DNA of 37,061 nucleotides from Niallia nealsonii (GTDB lineage Bacteria > Bacillota > Bacilli > Bacillales > Cytobacillaceae), in assembly GCF_002835805.1 (NCBI RefSeq), contig NZ_PISE01000054.1:1-37061 (forward strand), read 5' to 3'. Shown piece after piece: positions 34,937 to 37,061 of the stretch (positions are counted from its first letter, which is position 1; every line of letters begins with the position of its first letter). A program made the translations under genes and the position numbers. Below the pieces are notes generated by a model. The model saw only the letters and a program-made list of their open reading frames with translations. It was not told where the DNA came from and did no database searches.

Positions 34937-35325
34937 ATGTTGGACGTTAAAGAAAAAGTTCGATTCTTTAGAGAAAAAATAGCCCTTTATCTGCAACAAG
35001 AAAATATTGTGTTAACAGAGGAAGAGAAAACAATATTGAAATTGCTGATTTTGGATTAGGAAATATTGAAAAGGTAGGTCTTCAACTTATTACCTATTTA
35101 AATACAGATCAATATTGTGCTAAGGAATTGATACTATTTCCAAATCAGATTTGTCCTGAATATAAGCATCCTACCCGGACGAATGGAGATCAAGGGAAAC
35201 AAGAAACATTTCGTTGTCGAGCAGGAAAGGTCTATCTATATGTAAAAACAAAACAGCCTAAAGTCTATCTCCCAGAAAAGGATCTTCAATATTATATGAC
35301 ATGGCAGGAAATTGTCCTTCAATGA
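34937..35325 (+). pseudogene. Frameshifted, truncated D-lyxose isomerase copy
   Basis: The ATG at 34937 opens a frame that resembles the N-terminus of the intact isomerase (26160) but shifts near 35033 and stops at 35057. In another frame the match continues: EIADFGLGNIEKVGLQLITY, CPEYKHPTRTNGDQGKQETF and RCRAGKVYLYV. A TGA at 35323 interrupts it where the intact protein reads [12 protein letters not shown]; a short remnant (GEQYMIEPDT) follows and then the similarity ends. The first cupin His is Tyr here (EYKH for EHRH), and the third metal-binding His is missing. The enzyme is certainly inactive. Confidence 0.88.
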
Positions 35326-35337
35326 GGGGAACAATAC

Positions 35338-36111
35338 ATGATTGAACCGGATACCTTTAAAGAAGGTATCCCTGGTATCTTGGAATTAACAGCGGGTATT
35401 AATGTAACCGAGGAGAAAGAAAATATCAAAGGATATACCCTGGGACTTCGAGTAACCTTTAAAGATAAGGATGCATTAGATCAATACGGACCACATCCCC
35501 TTCATCAGGAGTTTGTTGGAATGCTAGAAGGAATCATCGAAGACGTTATCGTTGTTGATTATCCTTTGTCTATACTTCACACTGTTGTTAAACATAATAT
35601 ATTGCGGACAACCTGTATTTACTTTTTGTATCAAATTTTGAAAAAGACGGGAGAACGAACACTAATGGGCAAAGAAAAAGGAAGTAAAGAAAAGGAGATA
35701 AAAGTTGTAAAAGTTGTGGGAGATAAAAAAGAAATGCAAGCTCAAATGCTGGAACTACAGAGAGAGTCAACAGAAACATTGAATAAAGTCTTAAATGAAA
35801 TAACACTATTAAATAGTAATCTGGAAAAAATGGAGATTGTAATTTCTTCGATGCAACAAAACGTACCTACTACAAATTCTTCAAGCATACTTGCTAATCT
35901 TGATGCTGACACAATGTTAAACCTCTTACCAGTTGCACGTAGCCTTTCTAAAGGTACAGAAACGGGACAAGCTATGTATCCGACGTCTCAAGTCCCACAA
36001 CCTAGTCCTTTAAGCTTCCTTAATAATTTGGATGTTGATAAAATATTGGATATGTTAATGATTGCACGTAGCCTTTACAAAAGTGGAGACAAGAATGAAA
36101 ATAAAGAATAG
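35338..36111 (+). CDS. Fused frame: Dabb-domain remnant plus tandem-repeat hypothetical protein
   Basis: This frame of 257 codons starts at an ATG 8 nt after GAGGGGA, but seems composite. Residues 1-6 continue the lyxose isomerase relic. Residues 8-80 (IPGILELTAG, HPLHQEFVG, EDVIVVDYPL) match the last three quarters of a stress-responsive alpha/beta-barrel (Dabb) domain whose start is deleted. Its normal stop after VVDY is lost. From the internal ATG at 35665 (149 aa) begins a hydrophilic protein with a predicted coiled coil (MQAQMLELQRESTETLNKVL) and two related repeats, ILANLDADTMLNLLPVARSL and FLNNLDVDKILDMLMIARSL. GGGAG lies 11 nt before 35665, so the C-terminal part may be the real gene. 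I do not recognise that part. Confidence 0.55.
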   Translation: MIEPDTFKEGIPGILELTAGINVTEEKENIKGYTLGLRVTFKDKDALDQYGPHPLHQEFVGMLEGIIEDVIVVDYPLSILHTVVKHNILRTTCIYFLYQILKKTGERTLMGKEKGSKEKEIKVVKVVGDKKEMQAQMLELQRESTETLNKVLNEITLLNSNLEKMEIVISSMQQNVPTTNSSSILANLDADTMLNLLPVARSLSKGTETGQAMYPTSQVPQPSPLSFLNNLDVDKILDMLMIARSLYKSGDKNENKE

Positions 36112-36118
36112 CCATGTA

Positions 36119-36171
36119 GAAGGGCAAAGAGCTGACTCGCAAAAAAGAGTCAGCTCTTTGCCCTTCATTTA
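36119..36171 (+). terminator. Strong terminator closing the module 3 operon
   Basis: A perfect 20-bp stem (36119-36138 with 36147-36166, GAAGGGCAAAGAGCTGACTC and its complement) encloses an 8-nt A-rich loop and is followed by ATTTACTT. The T-run is short but the stem is very stable; read from the other strand it could also stop transcription coming from the right. Confidence 0.85.
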
Positions 36172-36179
36172 CTTAATAA

Positions 36180-36261
36180 TTAAGCTCCTCTTAAAATAAT
36201 GACTAGTAGGATGAAACAAGGCAGTGTTTCCACCATAGCCTACGCTATTTCCAACAGACAT
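36180..36261 (-). pseudogene. YjcZ-like small sporulation peptide, frameshifted
   Basis: On the minus strand AAAGGAGGG precedes an ATG (36259-36261) opening MSVGNSVGYGGNTA. In that frame a polar, unlikely tail follows to a stop at 36169. One base over, the sequence reads CFILLVIILRGA and stops at 36180, which gives the hydrophobic tail expected of YjcZ-type peptides (Gly/Tyr-rich head, then an F.LIVVLFILLIIVG-like helix). It looks like a recently frameshifted copy; a sequencing error is also possible. Confidence 0.55.
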
Positions 36262-36514
36262 ATCTATCCCTCCTTTAAAAATTGTAAAGAACTAGAAAAG
36301 TCAGATTCAACTCTTATAAATTCTAACCTTTTTAAATTGGAAAAGTAGGAACAATAGTTAAAAATAATTGCCCATAATACGCTTGTCCTCCTTAACAAGA
36401 TATGTCTGTAAAATTATCTTTTATAGGACAAGCTATCAGGGGATATATGGATTTTTCAAGATGCTCATTTTACAAAAAAAGACGGTTTTTTTTGTACCTA
36501 ATTGTAAAAAAAAT
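36262..36514. other. Region between the YjcZ-like relic and mtlD
   Basis: AT-rich, no gene supported. TACAAAAAAA (36471-36480) pairs with TTTTTTTGTA (36487-36496) over a short GC-containing loop. On the minus strand this gives an A/T-only hairpin with a U-run about 20 bp after the mtlD stop, a plausible weak terminator for mtlD. Confidence 0.5.
36471..36496 (-). terminator. Probable terminator downstream of mtlD
   Basis: A 10-bp A/T-rich stem (TACAAAAAAA with TTTTTTTGTA) encloses a short loop containing GACGG. It lies just past the mtlD stop codon on the minus strand. The stem is weak. Confidence 0.5.
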
Positions 36515-37061
36515 TTATTTATTATAAACAGAAACTAATGCTTTTACTAGTTCATGCTGCTCTTCTAAACTAGAAACTTCACTAAACGCTTTTGAAATTC
36601 CCTTTTCTGTAATTAACTGCTTCAGCTGAACCGATTCTTGATCTTCTTCAGAGTAAAAGGATGCTGCTGCTGCCATTACATCTACAAGATTGGATGGAAT
36701 CGTTTTAAATAATTCTATATATTCTAATGCTGGAGCTACCAATCTATCCTTTCGTCCAAGTTTACGAAGAGGGGAACGGCCAACTCGCTTAACATCATCT
36801 ACAATATGCGCATTAGAGAAACGCCCGATAATCTTATCAATATATTGATTATGCTCTTCTTGATCAAAGTTGTATTTTTCTACCAATACTTTCCCTGTTT
36901 CTTCCAAAACGCGCAGTACTTTTTCTTCTAATTCTTTATGGCTAATCGCTTCAGCAATTGTCTTGTAATTCTTTTGGTTTCCTAAATATGAAGTTGCTGC
37001 ATGTCCTGTATTAACAGTGAATAGTTTTCTTTCAATATAGGCTTGCAGATTATCTACAAAA
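36515..37061 (-). CDS. mtlD: Mannitol-1-phosphate 5-dehydrogenase, C-terminal part
   Basis: The last 181 or so codons of mtlD, running off the right edge of the window. The enzyme oxidises mannitol 1-phosphate to fructose 6-phosphate with NAD in the cytoplasm after PTS uptake of mannitol. Family motifs are visible: KLFTVNTGHAATSYLG, AHIVDDVKRVGRSPLRKLG and RLVAPALEYIE. The frame is continuous from the window edge through the ATG at 36907, which is internal and not a start. It is convergent with the module 3 operon. The N-terminal NAD-binding half lies outside the window. Confidence 0.93.
   Translation of the reverse strand, partial: FVDNLQAYIERKLFTVNTGHAATSYLGNQKNYKTIAEAISHKELEEKVLRVLEETGKVLVEKYNFDQEEHNQYIDKIIGRFSNAHIVDDVKRVGRSPLRKLGRKDRLVAPALEYIELFKTIPSNLVDVMAAAASFYSEEDQESVQLKQLITEKGISKAFSEVSSLEEQHELVKALVSVYNK

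Overview
The window looks like the chromosome of a low-GC, endospore-forming member of the Bacillota (Bacillaceae/Paenibacillaceae type). The evidence is Shine-Dalgarno sequences close to AAGGAGG, Bacillus-like 23S and 5S rRNA ends, YesM/YesN-type two-component pairs next to sugar ABC transporters, a YczE-type membrane protein, a YjcZ-like spore peptide relic and mtlD. I cannot name the species from sequence alone.

Layout. (1) 1-549: the 3' end of an rRNA operon (23S end, 5S, terminator). (2) 550-11480, sugar module 1: a sensor kinase and AraC-type response regulator, a sugar-binding lipoprotein, two permeases, a GH78-type alpha-L-rhamnosidase-like enzyme and a ROK sugar kinase. (3) 11481-12175: a degraded boundary holding a decayed orphan 5S copy and an IS3-family transposase relic. 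(4) 12176-24636, sugar module 2: a GH3 beta-glycosidase, a short GH78-like protein, a second YesM/YesN pair, a second binding protein with two permeases, and a YczE-like membrane protein. (5) 24637-26018: a second rRNA-operon 3' end remnant (23S tail, shortened spacer, first half of 5S) joined to an IS66-family relic, followed by a perfect 42-bp palindrome. (6) 26160-36111, sugar module 3: D-lyxose isomerase and a class II aldolase on the minus strand, a DeoR-family repressor, then on the plus strand a second class II aldolase, a third binding protein with two permeases, a ribokinase-fold kinase resembling the ADP-dependent glucokinase/phosphofructokinase family, a broken second lyxose isomerase, and a fused reading frame. 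(7) 36167-37061: a frameshifted YjcZ-like peptide and the C-terminal part of mtlD on the minus strand.

How the genes work together (inference). Modules 1 and 2 each pair a sensor and regulator with a CUT1-type oligosaccharide importer and intracellular glycosidases, which suggests uptake and cleavage of rhamnose- or glucose-bearing plant glycosides. Module 3 reads as isomerase, kinase, aldolase: an aldose such as lyxose or mannose becomes a ketose, is phosphorylated, and is split to triose phosphate, under DeoR control. None of the three importers carries its own ATPase, so they probably share an MsmX-type ATPase encoded elsewhere.

The most striking structural point is that about 25 kb of sugar genes lie between two directly repeated rRNA-operon 3' ends, with a third decayed 5S copy separating modules 1 and 2. 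The most interesting biochemical point is the ADP-dependent-kinase-like protein inside an isomerase/aldolase operon.
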